Shown here in pieces: positions 24,069 to 33,050 of a DNA stretch of 34,032 nucleotides. Numbering within the stretch: the first letter of the stretch is position 1; every line of letters begins with the position of its first letter. The position numbers and the translations under genes were made by a program. Source of the stretch: Pseudomonadota bacterium (GTDB lineage: Bacteria > Pseudomonadota > Alphaproteobacteria > Acetobacterales > Acetobacteraceae); NCBI GenBank assembly GCA_021841985.1, contig JAKCCP010000303.1, positions 1-34,032 of the forward strand, given 5' to 3'. The notes under the pieces are model-generated. The model was not told the origin of the DNA, made no database searches, and was given only the letters and a program-made list of their open reading frames with translations.

Positions 24069-25088
24069 TCAGTTCTGGCCGGATGATGCGCTAGCGTTAT
24101 AAGGCTGAAAACCATAGCGGGCGAAGATTTTCAGCGCCTCGGGGGAATGGATAAAGTCGAGCCAGGCGCGCCCGGCGGCGGCGTGCGGCGCTCCCTTGAC
24201 CAGTGCGCCGGCATAGATGGCGGTCGCGTTCTCGGCGGCGGGGATGGCGATATCGGCGATCGGGTGGCCGGCCTGCTCCTGGAACGCGGCTTCCGATTGC
24301 CACGTCACCCCGGCCATCGCCTTGCCCTGCATGAGCCAGAGCGGGGTTTCGCGGTGGTGGATATGGGTGAGCAGCGTCGTTCCAGCCTTCACCTTGGTCT
24401 CATAAACCTGCGTCACCAGGGCCTCGCCGCCGACTTTGCGGAGCGCTGCCTTGATCTGACGGGCAATGCCCTCATAAGCGGGATTGGGCATCACGAGACG
24501 CACCTCCGCCCGGCCGAGATCGGCGAGGCTCGTGATATGGCCGGGGTTGCCCTTGGGCACCATGATGGTCAACGTATTGGTGACATAGGGCACCGCCGGC
24601 CCCTCCAGCACCCCCTCCGCGATGAGCGCCTGGATTTTCTTCAGCCCGGCGAAATAGGCATCCGCCGGCGCCGTCCAGGTCATGTTGCCCGAAGTGATGG
24701 TGCCATGGGCTGCGATCTGCTTGACCAGCATGCCGGGCGGAATGGTTTCGTAGTAGATTTTCCCGGCGAAATCGGGATGCGCCGCCTCGAACGCCGCAAC
24801 CAGCGGCGCCATGGCGAAGAAGTAATTACCGCCGACATAGAGCACGAGCTTGGCGCCGAACGGATCGCCATGGAAATCGGCGAGATTATCCACTTCCGGC
24901 ACGGTGAACTCGAAGCCGCGGGCGCGGACGTCGTTGTTGGCGCCGTTCTGCCACGGCGGATAGGGGGCATCACCGGCCATCGCCGGGCCGGCCGGCGACC
25001 CGGCGAGGGCGGTGAGCGCGAACGCGGAAAGGGCCACCCGAGCGGCAGCGCGGCGAAACTTTGTCCGCCTGGATTTCGATTGCTTCAT
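24069..25088 (-). CDS. Orphan periplasmic binding protein, ModA-like
   Basis: A 339-residue exported protein of the type 2 periplasmic-binding fold, related to molybdate/sulfate-type binding proteins. Seen: a signal peptide with a basic start (KQSKSRRTKFRRAAAR), a hydrophobic core (about 18-32) and likely cleavage after AMA (38); GAKLVLYVGGNYFFAMAPLVAAFEAAHP, the usual first strand and helix; NTLTIMVPKGNPGHITSLADLG, the characteristic hinge block; PNPAYEGIARQIKAAL; and GKAMAGVTWQSEAAF, then IPAAENATAIYAGALVKGA. The usual ABC permease and ATPase genes are not adjacent. Instead it precedes doxDA by 19 bp. It may bind an oxyanion (molybdate, sulfate or a thiosulfate-type ligand) for that enzyme or for a transporter encoded elsewhere. 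The ligand is not readable. Confidence 0.82.
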   Translation of the reverse strand: MKQSKSRRTKFRRAAARVALSAFALTALAGSPAGPAMAGDAPYPPWQNGANNDVRARGFEFTVPEVDNLADFHGDPFGAKLVLYVGGNYFFAMAPLVAAFEAAHPDFAGKIYYETIPPGMLVKQIAAHGTITSGNMTWTAPADAYFAGLKKIQALIAEGVLEGPAVPYVTNTLTIMVPKGNPGHITSLADLGRAEVRLVMPNPAYEGIARQIKAALRKVGGEALVTQVYETKVKAGTTLLTHIHHRETPLWLMQGKAMAGVTWQSEAAFQEQAGHPIADIAIPAAENATAIYAGALVKGAPHAAAGRAWLDFIHSPEALKIFARYGFQPYNASASSGQN

Positions 25089-25149
25089 GCCAGTCTCCAG
25101 AACTCCGGCCCAAGCGCCGGAATGAAGCATAGGATGACGGCGCTGGACG

Positions 25150-25177
25150 AGGATATCCAACGAATTGTAGCGCTCAA
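25150..25177 (-). promoter_or_regulatory. Candidate promoter of the binding protein-doxDA operon
   Basis: On the minus strand, TTGAGC (plus 25172-25177) and TATCCT (plus 25150-25155) are separated by 16 bp, each matching four of six sigma70 consensus bases, in an AT-rich stretch (about 25150-25215) that contrasts with its surroundings. The transcript would have a leader of about 55 nt. Confidence 0.4.
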
Positions 25178-25209
25178 ATTATTCTTATAAAATGATTGAT
25201 TGATGCGAA

Positions 25210-25689
25210 TTAATAAGGCCCTGCCACGCCATGCGCCAGCGCCTCGGTGCGCAGCTCGCGGGCGCGGGCGAGGATCTTGTTTTCGATCTCGCTGATCGTG
25301 GTCTTGCTCATCGCCGCGTCCACCCATTGGCCGTTCTGCTGCACCTGGCGGAAGATCGCGACCCGCAGCGCATCGGCGCGCAGGCCGCGGCCGAGGATAT
25401 AGGCGGTGGCGCGGAAGCGTTCGCCGGGCGAGGAGGGGGGCTGGAACCAGTCGGTGATGATCACGCCGCCGAACGGGTCTTCCGAGGCGAGTGGCATGAA
25501 GGAGAGGGTGTCGAGAGCGCCGCGCCAGAGATAGGCATTGACCCCGACCCCGGCATTCGCCGCCGCGCCGCCTTTCGCCCCGGCCCCGGGATCACCGAAG
25601 CCCTCCTGCTTGGGCGCGGTGCTGGCGCAGCCGGCGAGGCCAAGCGCCAGCGGCAGCAGCAGTAGGAGGGCGAGCGAGGGGCGCGACAT
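25210..25689 (-). CDS. DUF3576 lipoprotein
   Basis: A 159-residue predicted lipoprotein of the alphaproteobacterial DUF3576 family. Seen: a signal peptide with a leucine-rich core and lipobox LAGC (Cys21 acylated); a Gly/Ala-rich linker (about 30-48); and the family core NAYLWRGALDTLSFMPLASEDPFGG, then VIITDWFQPP, FRATAYILGRGLRADALRVAIFRQ, and ENKILARARELRTEAL at the C-terminus. No residue after Cys21 is Asp, so by the Lol rule it should be moved to the outer membrane; the lolCD genes are nearby. Family function is unknown. It has its own unit, 121 bp upstream of the binding-protein gene on the same strand, with the AT-rich promoter region between. Confidence 0.88.
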   Translation of the reverse strand: MSRPSLALLLLLPLALGLAGCASTAPKQEGFGDPGAGAKGGAAANAGVGVNAYLWRGALDTLSFMPLASEDPFGGVIITDWFQPPSSPGERFRATAYILGRGLRADALRVAIFRQVQQNGQWVDAAMSKTTISEIENKILARARELRTEALAHGVAGPY

Positions 25690-25801
25690 CAGGGGCGATG
25701 GCTCCGATCCGGAAGAGCCTGTCTCTAGCCGCTCGCCACCCTGCCGCCAAGCGCCCGGATCTCTCTTCCCGCGCTGGCGTGGCTGTGATTAGCTCAAGCG
25801 C

Positions 25802-26176
25802 ATGCCCCGTCTCGCGCCGAAACGAGAAAGCCTGCCGGCTGACCGCCTGACACTGCGGCTTGACCTCGCCTCGGGTGCGCGGATCGGGCCGGGGAAGGTC
25901 GCGCTGCTCGAAGCGATCGGGCGGAGCGGCTCGATCTCGGCCGCCGGGCGCGAGCTTCGCATGTCCTATCGCCGCGCCTGGGATCTCGTGGAGGAACTCA
26001 ACCACAGCCTCGGCGTGGCGATGGTCAACACCGCCACCGGGGGCTCGGGCGGCGGCGGCGCGGCGCTGACCCCAGCCGGTCAGGCGCTGATCACCGAGTA
26101 TCGCGCCCTGGAGCGCGAGGCCCTGGCGCTGGCCGCGCCCCGTATCAAGGCGATCCTCCGTGCGCGGGAAAGCTGA
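25802..26176 (+). CDS. Single-domain ModE-type winged-helix regulator
   Basis: A 124-residue protein that is only the N-terminal DNA-binding domain of ModE-like (LysR-type winged-helix) regulators. Seen: ARIGPGKVALLEAIGRSGSISAAGRELRMSYRRAW, the ModE helix-turn-helix, followed by DLVEELNHSLG, the dimer helix, and the wing ATGGSGGGGAALTPAG. It ends at LRARES with no C-terminal TOBE/Mop molybdate-binding domains, so it is not a full ModE; such short forms are common in alphaproteobacteria. It is divergent from the DUF3576 gene (112 bp apart) and 700 bp from the ModA-like gene. It might control that neighbourhood. The tail is convergent with dnaE, only 9 bp apart. Confidence 0.88.
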   Translation: MPRLAPKRESLPADRLTLRLDLASGARIGPGKVALLEAIGRSGSISAAGRELRMSYRRAWDLVEELNHSLGVAMVNTATGGSGGGGAALTPAGQALITEYRALEREALALAAPRIKAILRARES

Positions 26177-26185
26177 CGGAAAGCA

Positions 26186-29100
26186 CTACATCTCCTCGAT
26201 GCGCTCGACGCCCGGCAGCAGCCGCACCGACTGCGCGAGGCGCGGCGTGACGGTGAAGCCGCCGGAGAGCACGATCTCGACCTCCTGGCCAAGCTCCGCC
26301 AGACGCGGCACCAGGCGCACCCGGCCCTTGCCCCCCCGCGCGCTGGCGAGCAGATCGCGGATATGCGGGACGGCTTCGCTGTCGCGCAGCCAGACACGAA
26401 GCCCCGTGCCGATCCCCGCGGCCGCGGTGTCAAGCGCCATGATCTCCTGGGCGGTGATGCGCAGGCTTTCGCCCTCGAGCTTGAGATCGGCCACCGCCAG
26501 CAGGCTGGCGCCAGGTTGGAGCAAGTCGCGCGCGCGCCCCAACACCTCGCTGAACAGCGTGATCTCGAAGGAACCCCCGGCATCGGAGAGCCGCGCCCAG
26601 GCCATGCGGCTGCCGGTGCGGGTCGGGCGCTCCTTGATGCCGATCAATGTGCCGGCGAGCCGCACCCGGCCCACCCCGGCCCCGACGCGCGCCGCCAACT
26701 GATTGCTCGCCACCACGCCGAGGCGACGCAGCGCCCCGGCATAGGCATCGAGCGGATGGGCGGTGATGTGAAACCCGACCGCCTCCGCCTCATAGCCGAG
26801 CCGCTCCATCGGCGGCCATTCCACAACATCGGGCAGGCGCGGCGCCTCGCGCTGCCCGCCTGCGCCGAACAGCCCCGCCTGCCCACTATCGCGTTCGGCG
26901 GCGGCCGCCTGGGCGCGGCGCAGAAGGGTCTCGGCGCCGGCGAAAACCCGGGCACGGTTGCGCTCCAGCGCATCGAACGCGCCCGCCTTGGCGAGATTCT
27001 CGATCTGCATGCGATTGAGCACGCGGGCGTCGATGCGGCCGGCGAAGTCAGCGAAATCGGCGAAGGGGGTATCGCCGCGCGCTGCGACCAGCGCCCGCAT
27101 CGCCGCCTCGCCGACCTTCTTCACCGCCGCCAGGGCATAGCGGATGCAAAGCTTGCCCTCCGCGTCGCGCTCAAGCGTAAAATCCGCCCCCGAACGGTTG
27201 ATATCGGGCGGCAGCACGGCGATGCCGAGGCCGAGCGCCTCCTGGCGCAGGGCGGCGAGCTTGTCGGTATTGTTGATGGCAAGGCTCATGCAGGCGGCGA
27301 GGAAGGCGGTCGGGTGGTTGGCGCGCAGCCAGGCGGTTTGATAGGCGAGCAGGGCATAGGCTGCGGCATGCGATTTGTTGAAGCCGTAATCGGCGAATTT
27401 TCCCATCAGGTCGAAAATCTCGCCGGCCTTCTCGGGCGCGATGCCGCGCGCCTCGGCCCCTTCGAGGAAGATGCGGCGCTGCGCCTCCATCTCACTGCGG
27501 ATTTTCTTGCCCATGGCGCGGCGCAACAGATCAGCCGCCCCCAGGCTAAAACCCGCAAGCTTCTGCGCGATCTGCATCACCTGTTCCTGATAGACCATGA
27601 TGCCATAGGTCTCACCAAGGATATCGGCGAGATCGGGGTGCGGCGGCGCCCATCTCTCGCCGTGCTTACGCTGGCAATAGGCCGGGATATTGGCCATCGG
27701 GCCGGGGCGATAGAGGGCGACGGCGGCGATCAGATCCTCGAAGCGGTCAGGGCGCATCTGGCGCAATACGTCGCGCATGCCCTGGCTTTCAAATTGGAAC
27801 ACCCCTCCGGCATCGCCGCGGCCGAGCATCTCGTAGGTCGCGGCGTCATCGAGCGGCAGATGCGCGAGATCGACCTCGATGCGCTGCTCGGCCAGAAAAT
27901 CGACGGCACGCTGGAGAATGGTGAGCGTGGTGAGACCAAGAAAATCGAATTTCACCAGTCCCGCCTGCTCGACATACTTCATCGAGTATTGGGTGACAAG
28001 AAATTCCGAGCGAGGATCTCGATAAAGCGGCACCAGCTCGATGAGCGGCCGGTCACCGATCACGATGCCGGCGGCGTGCGTGCTGGCGTGGCGATAGAGC
28101 CCCTCGATCTGCAGCGCGATTTCCAGCAAACGCGCCACTGCTTCATCGTCCTCGCGCGCCTGCTGCAAGCGCGGCTCACCCGCGATCGCCTGCGCGAGGG
28201 TCGTGGGTTTCGCCGGATTATTGGGGATCAGTTCGGCGATCCGGTTGACCTGGCCATAGGGCAGGCCGAGCACGCGCCCGACATCGCGCACCGCGGCGCG
28301 GGCCTGCAATTTGCCGAAAGTGATAATCTGCGCCACGCGGTCGGCGCCGTATTCGGCCCGCACATACGCGATCACCTCGTCGCGCCGGTTCTGGCAGAAA
28401 TCGATGTCGAAATCCGGCATCGAAACCCGCTCAGGATTGAGGAAACGCTCGAACAAAAGCCCGAAGCGGAGCGGGTCGAGATCGGTGATGGTGAGCGCCC
28501 AGGCGACCACCGAGCCGGCGCCCGAGCCGCGCCCTGGCCCGACCGGAATACCTTGCGCCTTGGCCCATTGGATGAAATCAGCAACGATCAGAAAATAGCC
28601 AGGAAATCCCATCGCGGCAATGACGCCGAGTTCGTAATCGAGCCGTGCGCGATAGCGTTCAATCATCGTTGTATCCGCCGCCTGGGCGGTCATGCGCGCC
28701 GCCAATCCAGCAATCGCCATGGCGCGCAGTGTCTCTTCCTCGCTGGCGCCCGCGGGAATTTTTGGAAACACCGGAAGCATCGGCTGGCGCCTTTCCGCCA
28801 TCACCGCGCAACGTCTGGCAATCGCCAGCGTATTGTCGCAGGCGTCCGGCAGATCGGCGAACAGCGCTCGCATCACGGCGGCCGGCTTGAACCAATGCTC
28901 TTCCGTGACGCGGCGACGCTCCGGCTCGGCCAGGGTGCGGCCCTCGGCGATGCAGAGCAGCGCATCGTGCGCGGCGAACATTTCTGGTTTGCCAAAAAAA
29001 CATTCGTTGGTGGCGACCAGCGGCAAGCCGGCGCCATCGGCGAGCGCGATCAGGCCGGGTTCCAGGCCGCGCTCGGCGGGCAGACCATGGCGCTGCAGCT

Positions 29101-29608
29101 CGATCACCGTGCGATCGGCAAAAGCCTCGGTAAAACTTGTGAGAAGTTCCTCCGCACTGGCGCGCTGGCCCTCGGCGAGCAGACGCGCGAGCGGCCCCGC
29201 GGTACCACCGGTAAGCAGGATGAGACCCGCGGCGTGTTCGGCGATCGTCGCGAACGACAGTTGCGGCTTGAGCCCGGGGTCGGAAGCGAAAAAGCCGAGC
29301 GAGGAAAGCCGCTGCAAATTCGCCAGACCTTGCGCATCCTGGGCAAGCAGCACTAGGTGATCGGGCGGCAGGCGCGGATTGTCCGGCCGCGCGAGGCCGA
29401 TCTGACAACCGATGATCGGCTGCACGCCGCGCGCGGCGCAGGCCTCCGAAAATTCCAGCGCGCCGAAGAGATTGCCGCTATCGGTGATGGCGACCGCCGG
29501 CATTCCACCGGCCCGCGCGAGCTCAGCGATTTTTTCCGCCTTGATCGCCCCCTCGCTCAGCGAATAAGCGGAATGGACGCGGAGATGGACAAAATTTTCA
29601 TGCGGCAT
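26186..29608 (-). CDS. dnaE: DNA polymerase III subunit alpha
   Basis: A 1140-residue replicative polymerase. Seen: the N-terminal PHP domain beginning FVHLRVHSAYSLSEGAIK; the palm catalytic motif PDFDIDF with Asp401 and Asp403, the same numbers as in E. coli; GPGRGSGAGSVVAW; the finger segment KFDFLGLTTLTILQ; GVFQFESQGMRDVL; the motif YQEQVMQIAQKLAGFS; GYNFNKSHAAAYALL-like sequence; the helix-hairpin-helix/OB region late; and a short C-terminal tail. Length is ordinary for the DnaE1 class. It is the last gene of the proS-lolC-lolD-dnaE block, 15 bp after lolD, and converges on the ModE-like gene. ATG 29608 fits the family N-terminus. Confidence 0.97.
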   Translation of the reverse strand: MPHENFVHLRVHSAYSLSEGAIKAEKIAELARAGGMPAVAITDSGNLFGALEFSEACAARGVQPIIGCQIGLARPDNPRLPPDHLVLLAQDAQGLANLQRLSSLGFFASDPGLKPQLSFATIAEHAAGLILLTGGTAGPLARLLAEGQRASAEELLTSFTEAFADRTVIELQRHGLPAERGLEPGLIALADGAGLPLVATNECFFGKPEMFAAHDALLCIAEGRTLAEPERRRVTEEHWFKPAAVMRALFADLPDACDNTLAIARRCAVMAERRQPMLPVFPKIPAGASEEETLRAMAIAGLAARMTAQAADTTMIERYRARLDYELGVIAAMGFPGYFLIVADFIQWAKAQGIPVGPGRGSGAGSVVAWALTITDLDPLRFGLLFERFLNPERVSMPDFDIDFCQNRRDEVIAYVRAEYGADRVAQIITFGKLQARAAVRDVGRVLGLPYGQVNRIAELIPNNPAKPTTLAQAIAGEPRLQQAREDDEAVARLLEIALQIEGLYRHASTHAAGIVIGDRPLIELVPLYRDPRSEFLVTQYSMKYVEQAGLVKFDFLGLTTLTILQRAVDFLAEQRIEVDLAHLPLDDAATYEMLGRGDAGGVFQFESQGMRDVLRQMRPDRFEDLIAAVALYRPGPMANIPAYCQRKHGERWAPPHPDLADILGETYGIMVYQEQVMQIAQKLAGFSLGAADLLRRAMGKKIRSEMEAQRRIFLEGAEARGIAPEKAGEIFDLMGKFADYGFNKSHAAAYALLAYQTAWLRANHPTAFLAACMSLAINNTDKLAALRQEALGLGIAVLPPDINRSGADFTLERDAEGKLCIRYALAAVKKVGEAAMRALVAARGDTPFADFADFAGRIDARVLNRMQIENLAKAGAFDALERNRARVFAGAETLLRRAQAAAAERDSGQAGLFGAGGQREAPRLPDVVEWPPMERLGYEAEAVGFHITAHPLDAYAGALRRLGVVASNQLAARVGAGVGRVRLAGTLIGIKERPTRTGSRMAWARLSDAGGSFEITLFSEVLGRARDLLQPGASLLAVADLKLEGESLRITAQEIMALDTAAAGIGTGLRVWLRDSEAVPHIRDLLASARGGKGRVRLVPRLAELGQEVEIVLSGGFTVTPRLAQSVRLLPGVERIEEM

Positions 29609-29623
29609 CAGATTCTCCCCGGC

Positions 29624-30301
29624 TCAGGCTGGCAGCAATTTGCCCGCGCGAAGTGTCACGCGGCGGTCCATGCGTTGCGCGAGATCCGGGTTGTGCGTTG
29701 CGATCAACGCGGCGACCCCTTCATTGCGCACCATCGCAAGAAGGGCTGCGAAAACACGATCGGCAGTCGCGACATCGAGATTGCCGGTCGGCTCGTCGGC
29801 CAGCAGCACACGCGGCGCATTGGCGAGGGCGCGCGCGATCGCCACGCGCTGCTGCTCGCCGCCCGACAGCTTTCCCGGCAGATGATGGAGACGCTCGGCA
29901 AGCCCCAGTGTCGCCAGCAATGTCTCGGCGCGCGCGCGCGCCGAGACGCGTGGGCGGGCGGCGATCATCTGCGGGAGAAGAACATTTTCAAAGGCCGTAA
30001 ACTCACTCAGAAGATGATGGGATTGATAGACGAAGCCGATGAAATCGCGGCGGATCGCGCTGCGTTCGTTATCGCTCAGTTTCCCGGCATCTCGCCCCGC
30101 AACCACGATCTCCCCGCCATCAGGACGCTCCAGCAGGCCGGCAAGATGTAGCAGCGTTGATTTACCGGCCCCCGATGGCGCGACCAGCGCCACGATCTCG
30201 CCCGCGGCAAGCGTGAGATCGACCCCTTGAAGAACCGGTAAGGCCCCCGCCTCGGTGCGATAGATGCGCTGCACGGCGCGCAACACCAGCGGCTCACTCA
30301 T
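29624..30301 (-). CDS. lolD: Lipoprotein-releasing ABC transporter ATPase LolD
   Basis: A 225-residue ABC ATPase. Seen: the Walker A PSGAGKST with Lys47, a Q-loop (VYQSHHLL), the signature LSGGEQ (145-150), Walker [13 protein letters not shown] with Glu170, and the switch His in ATHNPDLA. LolD powers LolCE to hand outer-membrane lipoproteins to LolA. It overlaps the lolC-type gene by 8 bp, which supports pairing and translational coupling. The start ATG 30301 has no strong separate ribosome site, consistent with coupling. The small size matches LolD/FtsE-class ATPases. The downstream dnaE follows after 15 bp. Confidence 0.96.
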   Translation of the reverse strand: MSEPLVLRAVQRIYRTEAGALPVLQGVDLTLAAGEIVALVAPSGAGKSTLLHLAGLLERPDGGEIVVAGRDAGKLSDNERSAIRRDFIGFVYQSHHLLSEFTAFENVLLPQMIAARPRVSARARAETLLATLGLAERLHHLPGKLSGGEQQRVAIARALANAPRVLLADEPTGNLDVATADRVFAALLAMVRNEGVAALIATHNPDLAQRMDRRVTLRAGKLLPA

Positions 30302-31556
30302 GCCGCAGCGCCTCCACGGGATCGGTGCGCGCCGCCCGCCAGCTCGGATAAAGCGTCGCCAATAACGAAAGTGTCAAGGCCATGCCGATGATTTCGCCGA
30401 CTTCCCAAGGGTCGAGACGAGCCGGAAGATGAGCGAGGTAATAGACCTCGGGATTGAACACTGACACCCCGGTCACGGCCTCGACCCAGTGCTGCAGCGT
30501 CTGGATGTTGAGGCAGAAGACGATGCCGAGCACTGAGCCGATCAGCGTGCCGGAAATTCCCACCGAGGCGCCGCACATGAGAAAAATGCGCATGATGGCG
30601 CCACGCGGCGCGCCCAGCGTGCGCAGCACCGCGATATCGCCGGTCTTGTCCTTGACCATCATGATCAGCGAGGAAATCACGTTGAACGCGGCAACCAGGA
30701 TGATCAGCGTGAGGATGAGGAACATCACGTTCTGCTCGACCTCGACGGCGGCGAAGAAACTGTCGTTGCTGTGCTGCCAATCGACAATCGCGACGTTATC
30801 GCCCAGCGCGGCGCGGATGGCACGCGCGACCGCGCCGACATGCAGCGGATCGGCCACCCGCACCTCGATCTGGGTGACGCTCTTGGGCTGCTGGAAGAAA
30901 ATCTGCGCATCCTCAAGCGGCAAAAAAGCATAGGCCTGGTCATACTCGTTCATGCCGATCTGGAACACCGCGACGACATGATAGGCGCGGATGCGCGGCA
31001 CTGTGCCGAAAGCGGTCGCGGCGCCTTGCGGGGCAACCAGCGTGAGCACGCTGCCAACGCCGAGCCCGAGACGCCGCGCCATGCCAACGCCCACCACGAT
31101 GGCATCGCCCGGCGTAAAATCATCGAGCGAGCCTTCAAGAAGGTGATCGGCCACGGCGTGCAGCGCCTTGAGGTCAGCCGCGCGAATGCCGCGCACGAGC
31201 CCTCCCGTCGCGGCGCCACGCTCGGCGGAAAAAAGCGCCTGGCCATCGATCACCGGAATCGCCGAGACCACGCCAGGGATCGCGCGGATGTGCGCTGCCA
31301 ATGCCTCGTAATCGGCCAATCCGCGCTCAGGGCCGCCGCGTTCGGCGGCATAGACGCCGAGATGGCCATTGAGACCGAGGATGCGGTTAAGCAGATCGAT
31401 CTTGAAGCCGCCCATCACGCTCATCACGATGATCAGCGTCGCCACCCCGAGCGCGATGCCGATCAGCGAGAAGCTGGCAATGACGGAGACGAAGCGCTCG
31501 CCACGTCGGGCACGCAGATACCGCCCGGCGATTTTGCGCTCAAACGCATTGAACAT
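30294..31556 (-). CDS. lolC: Lipoprotein-releasing ABC transporter permease, LolC/LolE family
   Basis: A 420-residue permease of the LolC/E (FtsX-MacB) family. Seen: the N-terminal [47 protein letters not shown], split here into its anchor helix (about 25-48) and a large periplasmic domain (about 50-270); then three C-terminal helices (about 272-296, 316-350, 380-405) with [15 protein letters not shown], the FtsX coupling segment, and ending [10 protein letters not shown]. Alphaproteobacteria usually encode one such permease, so it may form a homodimer. It lies 4 bp downstream of proS and overlaps lolD, as in many alphaproteobacterial genomes. Confidence 0.94.
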   Translation of the reverse strand: MFNAFERKIAGRYLRARRGERFVSVIASFSLIGIALGVATLIIVMSVMGGFKIDLLNRILGLNGHLGVYAAERGGPERGLADYEALAAHIRAIPGVVSAIPVIDGQALFSAERGAATGGLVRGIRAADLKALHAVADHLLEGSLDDFTPGDAIVVGVGMARRLGLGVGSVLTLVAPQGAATAFGTVPRIRAYHVVAVFQIGMNEYDQAYAFLPLEDAQIFFQQPKSVTQIEVRVADPLHVGAVARAIRAALGDNVAIVDWQHSNDSFFAAVEVEQNVMFLILTLIILVAAFNVISSLIMMVKDKTGDIAVLRTLGAPRGAIMRIFLMCGASVGISGTLIGSVLGIVFCLNIQTLQHWVEAVTGVSVFNPEVYYLAHLPARLDPWEVGEIIGMALTLSLLATLYPSWRAARTDPVEALRHE

Positions 31557-31560
31557 GGCG

Positions 31561-32874
31561 CTAGCCGAGAATTTTCGCCAAGGCCGCCTCGGGCGAAAGC
31601 TCCTCGCGCGCCCCGCTCGCGCGTCGCTTCAGCTCGACTTTTCCCGCCGTCGCGCCGCGCGGCCCGACAATGATCTGCCAGGGATGGCCGAGCAGATCGG
31701 CGTCATTGAATTTTACGCCGGCGCGTTCCTCGCGATCGTCATAGAGTGCTGCGCCGCCGAGCCGGGCATAGAGGCTTTCGCACAAGCCATCGCAAGCGGC
31801 ATCGCCCGGCTTGAGGTTGAGAAGGGCGGCGCGGAACGGCGCGATGGCGTCAGGCCAGATGATTCCGGCCTCGTCATGCGAGGCCTCGATCACCGCGCCG
31901 ACGAGGCGGCTTACACCGATGCCGTAGCTGCCCATTTCGGGATGCACGCTGCTGCCATCGGCGGTGGTGACGGAAAAATTCATCGCCCGGCTGTATTTTG
32001 TGCCAAAATAGAAGATATGGCCAACCTCGATGCCGCGCCCCTCGCGCCGCCGCTCGGGCGCGAGCGCGGCGAACGCTGCTGCGTCATGCTTCTCGTCGGT
32101 CGCGGCGTAGTGCGAGGTCATCAGGCCATAAAACCGCGCCAGATCCTCGGGCGAGCGCGCATCGAAACCACCTTGTGAATAGTCGATCTCCTCGAAAGCG
32201 GCGTCGAAAAACACCTGGCTTTCCCCGGTTGGGGCGAGGATGATGAATTCATGGCTGAGATCGCCCCCGATCGGCCCGGTGTCGGCGGCCATCGGGATCG
32301 CCTGCAGGCCAAGGCGCTGGAAGCTGCGCATATAGGAGAGCATCATCCGCCGATAGCTCAGCACCGCGCCGGCCTGGTCGATATCGAAACTATAAGCGTC
32401 CTTCATGAGAAATTCGCGCCCACGCATGACACCGAAACGCGGGCGCACCTCGTCGCGGAATTTCCATTGGATGTGATAGACGCTTTGCGGCAATTCGCGA
32501 TAGGAGCGCACCGATTGGCGAAACAAATCGGTGATCATTTCCTCATTGGTCGGGCCGTAGAGCAGTTCGCGATCATGGCGGTCGCGAATGCGCAGCATCT
32601 CCTTGCCGTAGCCCTCATAGCGGCCGCTCTCGCGCCATAGCTCGGCGGGCTGGATGGTCGGCATCAGGAGTTCCTGCGCGCCGATCGCATCCTGCTCTTC
32701 GCGCACGATACGGGCGATGTTGTGCAACACGCGATAGCCCGCTGGCAGCCAGGCATAGATGCCAGACGCGGTCTGGCGCACCAGCCCGGCACGCAGCATC
32801 AGCCGGTGCGAGACGATCTGCGCCTCGGCGGGCGTCTCCTTGAGGGTCGGCAAGAGCGAGCGGGAGAGGCGCAT
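31561..32874 (-). CDS. proS: Proline--tRNA ligase, short type
   Basis: A 437-residue prolyl-tRNA synthetase of the short alphaproteobacterial class, lacking the INS editing domain found in E. coli ProS. Seen: [26 protein letters not shown], motif 1 region [19 protein letters not shown], motif 2 [22 protein letters not shown] and [31 protein letters not shown] (given here in two parts of the class II core), the motif 3 segment [17 protein letters not shown], and the C-terminal anticodon-binding domain. The length and the absence of an insertion between motifs 2 and 3 place it in this class. It is the first gene of the block with lolC 4 bp downstream. A 176-bp divergent gap separates it from the TPR gene. 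Confidence 0.96.
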   Translation of the reverse strand: MRLSRSLLPTLKETPAEAQIVSHRLMLRAGLVRQTASGIYAWLPAGYRVLHNIARIVREEQDAIGAQELLMPTIQPAELWRESGRYEGYGKEMLRIRDRHDRELLYGPTNEEMITDLFRQSVRSYRELPQSVYHIQWKFRDEVRPRFGVMRGREFLMKDAYSFDIDQAGAVLSYRRMMLSYMRSFQRLGLQAIPMAADTGPIGGDLSHEFIILAPTGESQVFFDAAFEEIDYSQGGFDARSPEDLARFYGLMTSHYAATDEKHDAAAFAALAPERRREGRGIEVGHIFYFGTKYSRAMNFSVTTADGSSVHPEMGSYGIGVSRLVGAVIEASHDEAGIIWPDAIAPFRAALLNLKPGDAACDGLCESLYARLGGAALYDDREERAGVKFNDADLLGHPWQIIVGPRGATAGKVELKRRASGAREELSPEAALAKILG

Positions 32875-32969
32875 CGGCGATCCGGTCCCTATTTCTTGGG
32901 GTGCCCGTTGCCGGGCGTGCGTCGCAGCCTAGCCGGCCCCGCGCGTTCCCGCCAGATGGCGCACGCCCC

Positions 32970-32997
32970 GAGCGGCGTCCAGGCCGCTCCCGTTTTT
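32970..32997 (+). terminator. Intrinsic terminator-like hairpin in the TPR gene leader
   Basis: A 7-bp GC stem GAGCGGC (32970-32976) with GCCGCTC (32983-32989), a 6-nt loop, then TTTTT (32993-32997) on the plus strand. No plus-strand gene lies upstream for over 6 kb, so it does not end a known gene. It may be an attenuator ahead of the TPR gene or block antisense transcription through the divergent promoter region. Confidence 0.6.
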
Positions 32998-32998
32998 C

Positions 32999-33025
32999 AA
33001 GGCATTATTTTTTTAAGGCATTATT
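32999..33025. repeat. Short tandem direct repeat AAGGCATTATT
   Basis: Two exact 11-bp copies of AAGGCATTATT (32999-33009 and 33015-33025), 16 bp apart centre to centre, with a T-run between them. They lie immediately after the terminator-like hairpin and about 25 bp before the TPR start. They might be a regulator site or slippage. Confidence 0.7.
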
Positions 33026-33050
33026 CATTGCGAGGCATCAAGCTCGTGGC

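Noticed and set aside
26363..29356. A 997-codon open frame antisense to dnaE
   Set aside because: It is the complement of a well-conserved dnaE frame in GC-rich DNA. Its product is rich in Arg/Ala/Gly/His with no domain, and the sense strand carries all the catalytic motifs.
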